Positions 9,216 through 20,369 of a stretch of DNA of 64,000 nucleotides are shown here, piece by piece; within the stretch, counting starts at the first letter, position 1, and every line of letters starts with the position of its first letter. The notes beneath the pieces were generated by a model. It did not search any database, had not been told where the DNA came from, and saw only the letters and a list, made by a program, of their open reading frames with translations. A program made the position numbers and the translations under genes. The stretch is from Anas platyrhynchos (Eukaryota > Chordata > Aves > Anseriformes > Anatidae): contig NC_092603.1 of the NCBI RefSeq assembly GCF_047663525.1, forward strand, positions 475,501 to 539,500. Reading direction: 5' to 3'.

Positions 9216-9541
9216 CAGTTCCATGCGTCCGCTGGTGCCGCTTGCGGTGGGAGCTGCGCCCGAAGCTCTTCCCGCAGGCCCCGCAGGGGTAGGGGCGCTC
9301 CCCGCTGTGGGTCCGCCGGTGCTGGCTCAGGGTGGATTTGTCGGCGAAGCGGCGGCCGCACTCGGGGCAGGAGTAGGGGCGCTCCCCGCTGTGGGTGCGC
9401 CGGTGCCGCAGGAGGTTGGAGGAGACGTTGAAGCGCTTGGAGCACTCGGGGCACTTGTAGGGCTTCTCCCCGGTGTGCACCCGCAGGTGCTTCACCAGGT
9501 CCGAGCTCTGCCCGAAGCTCTGCCAGCACTGCCCGCACGTC
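8755..9541 (-). CDS. C2H2 zinc-finger exon with four fingers and a Gly/Thr/Ser tail
   Basis: The acceptor CCCCCCCAG precedes 9541. The first four fingers' worth of sequence runs continuously: a CGQC finger ending KHLRVH, then CPEC-RHRRTH, CPEC-QHRRTH and CGAC-RHQRTH, each Cys2His2 and joined by [14 protein letters not shown] linkers typical of DNA-binding KRAB-type factors. After RTHGTGSTG the frame enters the minisatellite and stays open for about 145 residues of GTGSTG-like repeats to TGA at 8757-8755. Natural tail and sequence artefact are both possible. It is probably the last exon of the locus whose KRAB-like exons lie at 17.5 and 19.0 kb; the connection is inferred from strand and order only. 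No orthologue name is offered. Confidence 0.75.
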
Positions 9542-9544
9542 CTG

Positions 9545-10190
9545 GGGGGGTTTGGGGGGCGCTGGGGGGGGTTGGGGGAGATTGGAGGGGGTTTGGGGGG
9601 ATTTGGGGGGGATTTGGGGGGATTTGGGAGGGGTTTGGGGGGATTTGGGGGGGATTTGGGGAGGTTTGGGGGGGATTTGGGGGGATTTGGGAGGGGTTTG
9701 GGGAGGTTTGGGGGGGATTTGGGGGGATTTGGGGAGGATTTCGGGAGGTTTGGGGGGGATTTGGGGGGATTTGGGGAGGATTTCGGGAGGTTTGGGGGAG
9801 ATTTGGGGGGATTTGGGAGGGGTTTGGGGGGATTTGGGGAGGATTTCGGGAGGTTTGGGGGGGATTTGGGAAAGTTTGGGGGGGATTTGGGGAGGTTTGG
9901 GGGGGATTTGGGGGAGTTTGGGGGAGATTCGGGAGGTGGCGGGAGGGATTAGGGGGGATTTGGGAGGGATTTGGAGGGGTTTGGGGGAGATTTGGGGGAA
10001 TTTGGGGGAGGTTTGGGGGAGTTTGGGGGGGATTTGGGGGAATTTGGGGAGGATTTGGGGGAATTTGGGGAGGATTTGGGGAGGTTTGGGAGGGATTTGG
10101 GGGAATTTGGGAGGGATTTGGGGAGGTTTGGGAGGGATTTGGGGAGGTCTGGGGGAGATTTGGGGGGCGGGAGAGGGGCTGGGCACAGGT
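9545..10190. repeat. ggggggatttggggaggttt minisatellite
   Basis: G-rich on + (C-rich on the sense strand of the zinc-finger gene). Units of 10-20 bases give [10 protein letters not shown]-like phantom translations. Read as intron between two finger exons. Confidence 0.9.
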
Positions 10191-10194
10191 CCTG

Positions 10195-10868
10195 CAAGCA
10201 CTGGTACTACTGGTACTGGTGGTACTGCAGCCACTGGTATCAGTGGTGGTACTGGTGTTACTGGTGGTACTACTGGTACTGGTAGTACTGTGACCACTGG
10301 TATCACTGGTACTGCAAGCACCGGGAGCACTGCGAGCACTACGAGTGCTACAAACACCACAAGCACTACTAGCGGTACTGGTGCTGCAAGTACTAGGACC
10401 ACTATGACCACTACAAGCACTATGAGCACTAGGAGCATTGCAAGTACCACGAGCACTACTAGCAGTACTAGTGCTGCAAGTACTATGAGCACTACAAGCA
10501 CTAGGAGCACTGCAAGTACTACAAGCACTGCAAGCACCACGAGCACTACTAGCGGTGCCAGTGCTGCAAGTACTAGGAGCACTATGAGCACTACTACCAG
10601 TGTAATCACAACTAGCACTGGGAGCACCGTGAGTACTACAAGCACTGCCAGCACTGCAAGCCCTAGGAGCGTTGCAAGCACTGGGAGCACTGGGAGCACT
10701 GGGAGTACTCCAAGCACTCCTAGTACTCCAAGCACTGCAAGCACTACAAGTACTCCTGGCACTCCTAGCACCACTACCACTGCAACCACTGCAAGCACTG
10801 GTCACACTGGTCACACTGGTCGCACTGGTCGCACTGGGAGTACTGGGAGCACTGGGAGCACTGGTGCC
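10195..10868. repeat. gcactgggagcactacaag repeat
   Basis: Array of 9- and 15-base units (gcactacaa, actgggagc, actggt). Every unit length is a multiple of three, so all frames are open (STSTTSTAST, LVVLVVLA, SACSTCS). It abuts the single-finger exon at 10870. Confidence 0.88.
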
Positions 10869-10869
10869 G

Positions 10870-11031
10870 GCCCTGGCGGCGCGGTGCCTCCGTCGGTGCG
10901 CGGCGAGGGCGCTGGGCCGGGCGAAGCTGTGCCCGCACTCCACGCAGATGTTGGGCTCCTCGCCCGGCGCCGGCCGCTGCCGCACCGAGCGCGCCTTGCG
11001 CTTGCGGCCCGACGGCGACGTCGCGATAGTG
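10870..11031 (-). CDS. zinc-finger exon with one C2H2 finger and a basic stretch
   Basis: On the - strand a unique GC-rich segment encodes GRKRKARSVRQRPAPGEEPN, then CVECGHSFARPSALAAHRRR and HRAARAG. That is one canonical C2H2 finger preceded by an RKRK basic patch resembling a nuclear-localisation signal. Codon composition differs sharply from the repeats on both sides. Splice edges are not clear: upstream it is continuous in frame with the 18-base array at 11.03-11.64 kb, and downstream no GTRAGT donor was found. It is probably an internal finger exon of the same gene as 8755-9541. Boundaries are approximate. Confidence 0.6.
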
Positions 11032-11645
11032 GCCGGGAAAGTCGCGATAGTGGGCTGGAAAGTCGCGATAGTGGACGGGGAAGTCGCGATAGTGGGCGGG
11101 GAAGTCGCGATAGTGGGCGATATGGCAATGGTCGGTGGGGATGTCACGATATTTGGGGATGCAGCGATTGTTGGGGATGTCAAGATAGGTGGCAATGTCG
11201 CGATAGTTGGTGGCGATGTCGCGATAGTCGGTGGCGACATTGCGATAGTTGGTGGTGACGTCGCGATACTCGGTGGTGATGTCGCGATACTCGGTGGTGA
11301 TGTCGCGATAGTCAGCGAGGTCATGACACTTGGCGAGGTCGCGGTGGCTGGGGATGTCGCGATAGTTGGGAATGTCATGATAGTTGGAGATGTCACAATA
11401 GTTGGAGATGTCGTGGTGGTCGGCGATGTCGCGATAGTTGGTGACGTCGCGGCCCTCGGAGACCTCAAGGCTCTCGGAGACGTCGCGACCGTTGGCGATG
11501 TCGCGATAGTGGGTGATGTCGTGACAGCTGGTGACGTCATTACTCTCGGTGAGGTCATCACCCTTGGCGTCGTCACGACCGTCGGCGATGTCATGGCCCT
11601 TGGCGATGTCGCGATAGGCGGTGATGTCGCGAGCTGGGGTGAGGT
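11032..11645. repeat. gtcgcgatagtgggcgat 18-base repeat, open in all frames
   Basis: Units of 15-21 bases (gtcgcgatagttggtggt, gtcatgacacttggcgag), all multiples of three. On the - strand one frame reads ATSPTIATSPPTIATSP and runs without interruption into the zinc finger at 10870. Coding status is unresolved. Confidence 0.85.
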
Positions 11646-11704
11646 CACAACGGGGCAGGGCCTGTGGGAGAGGGGGCGGGGCACCCGTGGGAAGGGGAAA
11701 ACGG

Positions 11705-12500
11705 GGTGAAACGCGCCAAAAACGGGACAAATGAGCAAAAAACGGGGAGTAATGAGCTAAAAATGGGAATTAGGGAGCCAAAATTGGGGATAAATGAGCC
11801 AAAAATGGGGATAAGAGTGCCAAAAATGGGAAATAACGCACCAAAAATAGGAAATAATACACAAAAAAATGGGAAGAATGAGTAAAATATGGGGAAAATG
11901 GCCGAAAATGGGAATTGATGAACCAAAAATGGAGATTACTGCACCAAAAATTGGAATGAGCAAAAAAATGGGGAAAATGAGGAAAGAATGGGGATAAATG
12001 TGTCAAAAATGGGGATTAAACATGCCAAAAATGGGGACAATGAGCAAGAAACGGGAAATAGCGCGCCAAAAATGTGAAAAATGAGCAAGAAATGGGAATT
12101 AATGCGCCAAAAATGGGGATAATGCAGGGAAAATGGGAATAATGAGCAAAAAATTTGAATTAATGCACAAAAAATGGGGATAATGCGGGAAAAATGGGAA
12201 TTAGTGCACAGAAAATGGGGAATAATGCACAAAAAATGTGAATAAATGAACAAAAATGTGAATTAATGCACAGAAAACGGGAAAAATGTGGGAGAAACGG
12301 GAATTAATGCACAAAAATGGAAATTAATGCACAGAAAATGGGAAATAATGCACAAAAATGGGAAATAATGCACAAAAAATGGGAATTAAGGCACAAAAAT
12401 GGGGTTAATGCTTGAAGAAACGGGAGTTAGTGCCCAAAAATGGGAATTATTGCCCCAAAAATGGGATTAATGCCCCAAAAATGGGAATAATGCCCCAAAA
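11705..12500. repeat. aaaaatgggaattaatgcac repeat
   Basis: An A-rich array of roughly 20-30 base units (gcacaaaaaatgggaataat, gccaaaaatggggataa), the least GC-rich block of the first 14 kb. No coding signal was seen. Confidence 0.85.
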
Positions 12501-12639
12501 TTGGAGATCGCGGCCGTGCGACCCCATCCTGGACCCCGCAGCCCAAATTTGGGGCAATTTGGGGCATTTTCTGCTCTGCCTGGGGTGGCGCTGAGGAACG
12601 GCACAAAACCGCCCAAATTTGGCTTTTTTTGGGGAAAAA

Positions 12640-13200
12640 TCCGCGGCGGGGTCTCGGAACCCCCAAATCCGCCCCCAAACCCCCCAAAATGGGACCGGGA
12701 CCCCCAAAATCGCATCCCCAAAAAGTGCAGCCCCCCTCCCAAATTTGGGGCTCAGAGCCCCCCCGATCCGAAGCCCCCTCCCCAAATTCTCCCCAAATCC
12801 CCCCCCTTTTGCAGCCCCCTCCCCAAATTCCCCCCCTGCAGCCCCCCCAATTTGCGCCCCCCCACTCCGCAGCCCCCTCCCCAAATTCGCAGCCCCCTCC
12901 CCAAATTCCCCCCCTCCCATTTGCAGCCCCCCCATTTCGCAGCCCCCTCCCCATTTTGAAGCCCCCCCCAAATCCGCAGCCCCCTCCCCAAATTCCCCCC
13001 TCCCCAAATCCCCCCCCTTTTACAGCCCCCTCCCCAAATTCCCCTATTTGCAGCCCCCCCTTTCGCAGCCCCCTCCCCAAATCCCCCCAAATCCCCCCAA
13101 ATCCCCCCCAAATTTGCGCCCCCCCCCCTCCCGCAGCCCCCTCCCCATTTTCGCAGCCCCCCCCCAAATCCCCCCCCCATCCCCCTCCCCTCGCCCTCCC
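12640..13200. repeat. cccccaaatttgcagccccc-type C-rich array
   Basis: Irregular units built from ccccctccccaaattc and cgcagccccc. 12500-12640 is unique sequence with no convincing exon. Confidence 0.75.
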
Positions 13201-13206
13201 CATTAC

Positions 13207-13384
13207 CTTTGGTGGGGGGGGGGCTCCCCCCTTTTCCGGGGGGGCTTCCTCTTAATTAGGGGGGGGTCCTTTTAATTGGGGGGGGGGTGTCCGGGTATTT
13301 TTGGGGGGGGGTCCGGGTAATTTGGGGGGGGGTCCCGATGCTGCCGCGCCCGGGGCTGACAATGGAGCCGCTGACCCAGGAAGT
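13207..13384 (-). other. first-exon-like segment with ETS-type motif (paralogue of 20370-20491)
   Basis: The - strand begins ACTTCCTGGGTCAG (13384-13371), identical over 14 bases to 20491-20478, and ends at a donor CAAAG|GTAATG after 13207. The paralogous segment ends GAAG|GTAACG. Both have the layout of a noncoding first exon of a KRAB zinc-finger gene with an ETS core (TTCC) at its start. No ATG was seen. It may be an alternative first exon of the - strand zinc-finger locus or the promoter of a separate gene whose remaining exons are the fingers at 10.9 and 9.5 kb. Confidence 0.45.
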
Positions 13385-13554
13385 TCAACCCCCAGCCCCC
13401 CCCCCACCCCCCGGACCCCCCCCCTTAAAAAAAAGGGGAGGGGCCGAGGGTGAGGACCCCCCCCCAAACCCCCCCCCGAGCCCGTTTTGGGCCCCCCGAA
13501 AGGCTCCGCCCACCCCCAAGATGCCCCGCCCCCCCCCCCAAAGACCCCTCCCCA

Positions 13555-14440
13555 ATTAATGGCCCCCCCCTATTAATGCCCCCCCCCCAAATTAATGGGT
13601 TCTTTCTTGATTAATGGGACCCCCCCCAATTAATGGGACACCCCCCAAATTAATGGGACCCCCCCCCAAATTAATGGGACCCCCCCAAATTAATGGGACC
13701 CCTCCCCTAATTAATGGGACCCCCCCAATTAATGGGACCCCTCCCCTAATTAATGGGACCCCCCCCAATTAATGGGACCCCTCCCTAATTAAGGGGACCC
13801 TTCCCCTAATTAAGGGAACCCCCCCTCAATTAATGGCCCCCCCCCAAATAATTAATGGGTTCTTCCTTGATTAATGGGACCCCCCCGAATTAATGGGACC
13901 CCCCCCAAATTAATGGGACCCCCCCCCAAATTAATGGGACCCCCCCCAATTAAAGGGACCCCTTCCTAATTAATGGGACCCCTCCCCTAATTAAGGGGAC
14001 CCCCCTAATTAAGGGGACCCCTCCCTAATTAGTGGGACCCCCCCCAATTAATGGGACCCCTCCCTAATTAAGGGGACCCTTCCCCTAATTAATGGGAACC
14101 CCCCCTCAATTAATGCCCCCCCCCAAATAATTAATGGGTTCTGCCTTGATTAATGGGACCCCCCCAATTAAAGGGACCCCTCCCTAATTAAGGGGACCCC
14201 CCCAATCAATGGGACCCCTCCCCTAATTAATGGGACCCCCCAAAAATTAATGGGACCCTTCCCCAATTAATGGGACCCCCTCCCCAAATTAATGTGCCCC
14301 CCCCAATTAATTTGTGCCCCCCAATTAATTTTCACCCCCTAATTAATTTACACCCCCCCCATTAATCTGTCCCTCCCCAATTAATTTCTGCCCCCCCAAT
14401 TAATCCCCCCCCCCCCCAATTAAACCCCCTCCCCCCCCCC
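13555..14440. repeat. ttaatgggacccccccaaa minisatellite
   Basis: Units of about 19-22 bases (aattaatgggaccccccc), with one block from gggttctttcttgattaatg recurring at about 13600, 13857 and 14130, that is every 265-275 bases. Noncoding. Confidence 0.9.
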
Positions 14441-14599
14441 CCCAGTAAATAAAGACTCACAGGAGGCGGATTTTTGGGCAGAAAGCGGCGTTTTGCCCTT
14501 TCTGGGCTGTATTTGGGCTGCGACCCCCCCCCGGGGTTGAGGTTCGCGGCCCCCCCGCCCGAGGCCCCCCCCCCCAATTTTTTTGGCCCCCCCTCCTCA

Positions 14600-15090
14600 G
14601 CTCCACTCCGGCCTTCAGGTCTACCCAGGCGGCCTCCATTTGGTGCCAGCCTCCAGGTCTACCCTCGACGGCCTCCATTTAATGTAGGTCTTCAGGTCTA
14701 CCCGAACGGTCTCCATTTGGTTAAGGTCTTCAGGTCTACCCCAGGCAGACGCCATTCCGCGCCAGCCTTCAGGTATACCCAGGAAGCCTCCATTTGGTGC
14801 CGGCCTCCAGGTCTACCCCAGGATGAATCCATGCCGTCGGCCTTCAGATCTACCCCTAATTGACTGATGCTGGCCTTCAGGTCTACCCCAGCCGCCCTCC
14901 ATTTGGCGCCAGCCTTCAGGTCTACCCAAGCGACCGCCATTTAATGTCGGTCTCCAGGTCTACCCATTCTGCTTCCATTCGATGCTAGCCTTCAGGTCTA
15001 CCCATTCAGCCTCCATCTGGATCCGGCCTCCAGGTCTACCCAGTAGGCCTCTACTGGCTGCCGGCCTCCAGGTCTACCCCGTGCAGCCTC
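14600..15090. repeat. ccttcaggtctacccaggcg minisatellite
   Basis: Units of about 40 bases, each containing cttcaggtctaccc followed by a variable cgcctccatttggtgccag. Units are more diverged from one another than in neighbouring arrays. Preceded by unique sequence 14440-14600. Confidence 0.85.
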
Positions 15091-15109
15091 CTCCTGGCGG
15101 CCTCCCCCT

Positions 15110-15660
15110 CCACCCCAGCCCCCCCCCAGGACCCCCCCCGGGGTCTCCATCCCCCCCCCCCCAAATTTACGCCCTCCTCTGCTGCCTCCGCTGCCTCCTC
15201 CCCCCCCCCCCCGGAGGCCCCCCCGGAGGCCCCGCTCCGACCGTCGAGGCCCCGGCCTCTCCCCGGCCCCCCCCCCGCCCCCCCCCACACCGGGACCCCC
15301 CCTCCCCACCCCCCCACCCCCCCGGCGGTGGCGGAGGAAGGCCGGGACCCCCCCCCGGGGGGGGCAACGAGGCTGGGAGCCGTGGAGGCCGGGGGGTTTG
15401 GGGGGGACCCCCAGCGACGGGGGGGGCGGGGGGGGGCGCCTGGGGGGGGGTCGAGGCCCCCCCGGCCTCCACTCGGCGGCGGCGGCCTCGGGGGGGGCGA
15501 GGGGGGGGGAGTGGGGGGGGGGTGGAGGCCGGGGCGGGGGAGGCCGAGCGGCGGAGGAGGTGGAGGTCGGGGGGCTCCGGGCTGGGGGGGGGGACGGGGA
15601 GGGGCGGGGGGGGGGGTCGTCGTCTGCTGGGGGGGGTGGGGGGGAAGGGGGGCAGGGGGG
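15110..15660. other. extremely GC-rich block, no gene assigned
   Basis: Homopolymer-rich C then G runs with recurring gtggaggccgggg and cctccactcgg. Pro/Gly/Arg-rich ORFs occur on both strands, which is a composition effect. No splice-bounded exon could be supported. Confidence 0.5.
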
Positions 15661-16190
15661 GTCGGGGGGGGTTGGGTGGAAATGGGGGTTTTGGGGGGAA
15701 AATGGGGAAAATGGGGGTTTGGGGTGAAAAAGGGGATTTTGGGGAAATTGGGCAAAAAGGGGGGAAATGGGGATTTGGGGTGAAAATAGGGGATTTGGGG
15801 AAATCGGAGAAAATGGGGGTTTGGGGTGAAAAGGGGGGATTTGGGGGAAATTGGGGATTTGGGGAAATTGGGTAAAAATGGGGGAAATGGGGGGAAATGG
15901 GGATTTGGGGGGAAATAGGATTTTGAGGGAAAGAGGGGAAATTGGGCAAAAATTGGGGTTTTGGGGATTTGGGGGAAAACGGTGGATTTAGGGGAATTGG
16001 GGAAAACGGGGGAAATAAGGGGTTTGGGGGAAGTGGGGCGAAAAAGGGGGTTTTGGGGGAAATGAGGGGAAAATGGGGGATTTGGGGGAAAATGGGGGAG
16101 AAATGGGGTGAAAATGGGGGAGAAAAGGAGAAAATTGGGAAAACAAAGTCAAAAACGGGGAGAAACTGGGGGGAAATGGGGCTGGGGGAG
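15660..16190. repeat. ggggaaatggggatttgggg array
   Basis: G-rich short-unit repeat (ggggaaatt, aatgggggttttgg) with occasional A-rich stretches. Noncoding. Confidence 0.85.
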
Positions 16191-16204
16191 CACGGGGGGA
16201 AGGC

Positions 16205-17485
16205 GACCCCACGGCCCCATTGACCCCATGACCCCATTGACCCCATAATCCCATTGACCCCATGACCCCATTGACCCCATATAGACCCCATTGACCCCAT
16301 TGACCCCATTGACCCCATTGACCCCATAACCCCATTGACCTCATCAACCCCATTGACCCCACAACCCCCATTGACCCCATAACCCCATCAACCCCATGAC
16401 CCCATTGACCCCATTGACCCCATAATCCCAATGACCCCATGACCCCATCAACCCCCATTGACCCCATGACCCCATAACCCCATTGACCTCATCAACCCCA
16501 TTGACCCCATAACCCCATCGACCCCATGACCCCATTGACCCCATTGACCCCCTTGACCCCATAACCCCATAGACCCCATAATCCCCATTGTCCCCAAATC
16601 CCCATTGACCCCACAACCCCCATTGACCCCATTGACCCCATGACCCCATTGACCCCATTGACCCCATGACCCCATTGACCCCATTGACCCCATGACCCCA
16701 TAATCCCCATTGACCCCATAACCCCCATTGACCCCATTGACCCCATAATCCCCATTGACCCCATAGACCCCATTGACCCCATTGACCCCACAACCCCCAT
16801 TGACCCCATAACCCCATTGACCCCATGACCCCATTGACCCCATAGACCCCATAACCCCATTGACCCCATAACCCCATCGACCCCATGACCCCATTGACCC
16901 CATTGACCCCATACCCCATTGACCCCATAACCCCATTGACCCCATGACCCCATTGACCCCACTGACCCCATAACCCCCCCATGACCCCATTGACCCCATT
17001 TCCCCATTGACCCCATGACCCCATCGACCCCACTGACCCCATAACCCCATTGACCCCATAACCCCATTGACCCCATGACCCCATTGACCCCATAACCCCA
17101 TTGACCCCATTGACACCATGACCCCATTGACCCCATTGACCCCATGACCCCATAATCCCCATTGACTCCATGACCCCATTGACCCCATAACCCCATTGAC
17201 CCCATAACCCCATTGACCCCATGACCCCCATTGACCCCATTTCCCCATTGACCCCATAATCCCCATTGACCCCATTGACCCCATAGACCCCATAACCCCG
17301 ATTGACCCCATGACCCCATTGACCCCCTTGACCCCATAACCCCCTTGACCCCATAACCCCATAGACCCCATAATCCCCATTGTCCCCAAATCCCCATTGA
17401 CCCCATAATCCCCATCGACCCCATTGACCCCACTGACCCCATAACCCCCCCATGACCCCATAACCCCCCCCACGGCCCCGTAGCC
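16205..17485. repeat. gaccccattgaccccataac minisatellite, 1.3 kb
   Basis: Nine-base unit (attgacccc, atgacccca, ataacccca) in a very regular array. The - strand translations (WGQWGQWGHGVNG) give ORFs of up to 414 codons that are phantoms. It ends directly at the donor of the KRAB-B exon. Confidence 0.93.
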
Positions 17486-17495
17486 CCCCACTCAC

Positions 17496-17609
17496 CGGCG
17501 GGGGCCACCCTGAGGGTCTCCCACTGCTTGGAGTCGCTGGGCTCCGGCCCCCCCAGCTCCCCCTCCAGCTCCAGGCGCGACACCACAACGGGTTTGGGGA
17601 CGGGGAAGT
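17496..17609 (-). CDS. KRAB-B-type exon of the - strand zinc-finger locus
   Basis: The acceptor TTTTCCCCCAG precedes 17609 and the donor GTGAG starts at 17495. The exon reads (D)FPVPKPVVVSRLELEGELGG, then PEPSDSKQWETLRVAPA. FPVPKPxVxSRLExxEE is the KRAB-B box signature of tetrapod KRAB zinc-finger proteins (typical: FPVPKPDVISRLEQGEEPW). Here Asp is replaced by Val after KP and the terminal EEPW is ELGG. The first two bases complete the G left by the 19032 exon. The KRAB-B box assists KRAB-A in recruiting the TRIM28 corepressor; activity here is uncertain. Confidence 0.78.
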
Positions 17610-17629
17610 CTGGGGGAAAAGGGGTCACC

Positions 17630-18900
17630 CGGGGCGATAATCCCAAAAAATTGGGGTGATCATCCCAAAAAATTGGGGTGAGAATCCCATGTTTTGGGGT
17701 CATAATCCCAAAAAATTGGGGTCATAATCCCATGTATTGGGTGGATAATCCCATGTATTGGGGTGGAAATCCCATATATTGGGGTGATAATCCCCAAAAA
17801 TTGGGGTGATAATCCCAAAAAATAATTGGGGTCATAATCCCAAAAAATTGGGGTCATAATCCCCAAAAATTGGGGTCATAATCCCATGTTTTGGGGTCAT
17901 AATCCCATGTATTGGGGTCTTAATCCCACAAATTGGGGTGAGAATCCCATGTTTTGGGGTCATAATCCCATGTTTTGGGGTGATAAACCCCTAATTGGGG
18001 TGAGAATCCCATGTTTTGGGGTGATAATCCCATGTTTTGGGGTGATAATCCCATGTTTTGGGGCAATAATCCCATATATTGGGGTGATAATCCCATGTTT
18101 TGGGGTGATAATCCCATATATTAGGTGGATAATCCCATGTTTTGGGGTGATAATCCCATGTATTGGGGTGATAAACCCACATATTGGGGTGATAATCCCC
18201 GAATTGGGGTGAAAATCCCATATATTGGGGTGATAAACCCCTATTTGGGGTCATAATCCCATGTATTGAGGTGATAAACCCCGATTGGGGTCATAATCCC
18301 ATATATTGGGGTGGATAATCCCAAAAAATTGGGGTGATAATCCCATGTATTGGGGTGAAAATCCCACAAATTGGGGTGATAATCCCATATATTGGGGTGA
18401 GAATCCCAAAAAATTGGGGTGATAATCCCATGTTTTGGGGTGATAAAACCCTAATTGGGGTGAGAATCCCATGTTTTGGGGTCTTAATCCCACATATTGG
18501 GGTCACAATCCCATATATTGGGGTGACAATCCCATGTTTTGGGGTGAAAATCCCATATATTAGGCAGATAAACCCATAATTGGGGTGATAATCCCGCATA
18601 TTGGGGTGATAATACCAAATTTTGGGGTGATAATCCCACAAATTGGGGTGAGAATCCCATGTTTTGGGGTGATAATCCCATGTATTGGGGTGAGAATCCC
18701 ACATATTGGGGTGATAATCCCATGTTTTTGGCTGACAAAACCCTAATTGGGGTGATAATCCCATATATTGGGCTGATAACCCCAAATTGGGGCTATTGCC
18801 CCTATATTGGGTCAATTTCCCCCCATATTGGGTCCTTGACCCTATATCGTGCCCCTCACCCTATATTGGGTCAATTAAGCCCTATATGGGGTCCTCGACC
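17630..18900. repeat. ggggtgataatcccatgttt minisatellite
   Basis: Units of 24-26 bases (tgataatcccatgttttggggtga with tattgg and aaaaaattgg variants) filling the intron between the KRAB-type exons. Units end in a weak inverted symmetry (ggggt...atcccat). 18780-18960 is a diverged edge. Confidence 0.9.
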
Positions 18901-19031
18901 CCATATTGGGTCAATTTCCCCCCAGGGTCCCGTTTCCCCCCATATCGTGTCCCTGCCCCCCCAAAAATGCCCCTGCCCCCCCTATGGGGTGGGGGCCCCC
19001 CAAATCCCATTGCCCCCCCCCCGGACCTTAC

Positions 19032-19076
19032 CCAGTAGGATCAGGGCCTCGAAGCTCCTCCCGCACTGTGCGGCGC
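19032..19076 (-). CDS. KRAB-A 3'-end exon of the - strand zinc-finger locus
   Basis: The acceptor CCTTGCAG precedes 19076 and the donor GTAAGG starts at 19031. The 45-base exon reads AAQCGRSFEALILL plus a split codon. SFEALILL aligns with the end of KRAB-A boxes (ENYETLVSLG), and phase 1 at the end is the invariant KRAB-A/B junction phase. The first three quarters of KRAB-A (VTFEDVAVYF) is not visible in 19.08-20.37 kb. It lies on another exon hidden in repeat DNA or has been lost. Confidence 0.6.
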
Positions 19077-19089
19077 CTGCAAGGCAGCG

Positions 19090-20170
19090 GGGGCTGGGGG
19101 ATTTGGGGGGATTTTGGGGGGATTTGGGGGATTTTGGGGGGATTTGGGGGGGATTTTGGGGGGATTTGGGGGAGATTTGGGGGAATTTGGGGGGAATTTG
19201 GGGGGATTTGGGGGGAATTTGGGGGGATTTGGGGGGATTTTGGGGGGATTTGGGGGATATTGGGGGGAATTTGGGGGGAGTTTGGGGGGATACTGGGGGG
19301 GATTTGGGGGGATTTGGGGGGATTTGGGGGAATTTGGGGGGCTTTTTGGGGTTTTGGGGAGGTTTGGGGTGGTTGGAGGGGAATTTGGGGGGATTTAGGT
19401 TTTTTTTGGGGGGGTTGGGGGATTTGGATGGGATTTGGGGAGGATTTGGGGGGGATTTGGGGGGAGTTTGGGGGTCTTGGAGGGGAATTTGGGGGCAATT
19501 TGGGGGATTTGGGGGGATTTGGGGGAATTTGGAGGGGTTTGGGGGGTTTTGAGGGAGGTTTTGGGGGGATTTGGGGAAGATTTGGGGGATTTGGGGGGAA
19601 TTTGGGGAGAATCCAGTGGATTTGGGGGGAATTGGGGGTATTTGGGGGGTATTTGGGGGGAATTTGGATGCATTTGGGGGAATTTTGTGGGATACAGGGG
19701 AATTTTGGGGGGATTGAGGGGGAATTTGGGGGAATTGGGGGTATTTGGGGGTGATTTGGGGGATTTAGAGTGATTTGGGGGAAATTGGGGGGAATTTGGG
19801 AGGGTTGGAGGGGATTTGGGGGGAATCTGGGGGAATTTGGGGGCAATCTGAGGGGGTTGGAGGGAATTGGGGGGATTTGCTGGGATTTGGGGGAAATTTG
19901 GGGGCATTTGGAGGGATTTGGGGGAAATTTGGGGGGATTTGTGGAATTTGGGGAGGGGTTGGAGGGGATTTGGGGGGATTTAGGGGGGATTTGGGGGAAA
20001 TTTGGGGGGGATTTTGGGGGCATTTTGGGGGGCATTTTGGGGGCACTTTTGGGGACGATTTGGGGGGGCATTTTTGGGGGGGGCATTTTGGGGGGGGTCC
20101 CTTTTGGGAGGGGGCCATTGGGGGGGGGGGGGCTGCTTTTAGGCATTTTTAGGGCTTTATTTTTAGGATT
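19090..20170. repeat. ggggatttgggg array, 1.1 kb
   Basis: Short-unit G-rich repeat (ggggggatttggggg, aatttggggggatt). All + frames are open with GGIWGDLGG-like translation, and on - with [10 protein letters not shown]. Noncoding intron. Confidence 0.9.
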
Positions 20171-20369
20171 TTCCCCGGGGGGGGGTCCCATAATTTAATC
20201 ACCGGGGGGGGGCCCAAATTTTAGGATCCCCCCCAAATTTTTAATTTTTGGGGGGGCCGCATTTCCGCGCCAAACGAGGGGGGGGGGGGCGAGGATTTTG
20301 GGGCATTTTCCCCCCTTTTTCCCTCCCCCCCCCCGCCCCAAACCCCCCCCCGCGCCCCCCCCCCGTTAC

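Noticed and set aside
8240-9220. Search for PPT2 next to EGFL8
   Set aside because: No lipase-like sequence (GxSxG context) seen on either strand; the space is repeat plus zinc-finger exon.
12500-12640. Unique - strand segment (FCAVPQRHPRQSRKCPKLPQ) considered as a KRAB exon for the 13.4 kb first exon
   Set aside because: No KRAB-like residues in any frame, and no phase-compatible junctions.
13555-14440. CRISPR-like array (regular repeat with variable spacer)
   Set aside because: Unit length and spacers are those of a degenerate minisatellite. No palindromic repeat, and the context is clearly eukaryotic.
14455-14600. Possible - strand exon (KYSPERAKRRFLPKN or NTAQKGQNAAFCPKIRLL) before a GTGAGT-like donor at 14460
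   Set aside because: It is unique sequence with a good donor, but no acceptor, no recognisable domain and no phase support. It could be 5'UTR; not enough to call.
15110-15660. GC-rich ORFs on both strands considered as a Pro/Arg-rich protein
   Set aside because: Mirror ORFs on both strands arise from homopolymer composition. No splice sites or conserved motif.
16344-17703. - strand ORFs of about 350-414 codons (GVNGVMGSMGLWGQWG)
   Set aside because: Translation of the 9-base gaccccatt array in an intron. Only 17496-17609 within it is real exon.
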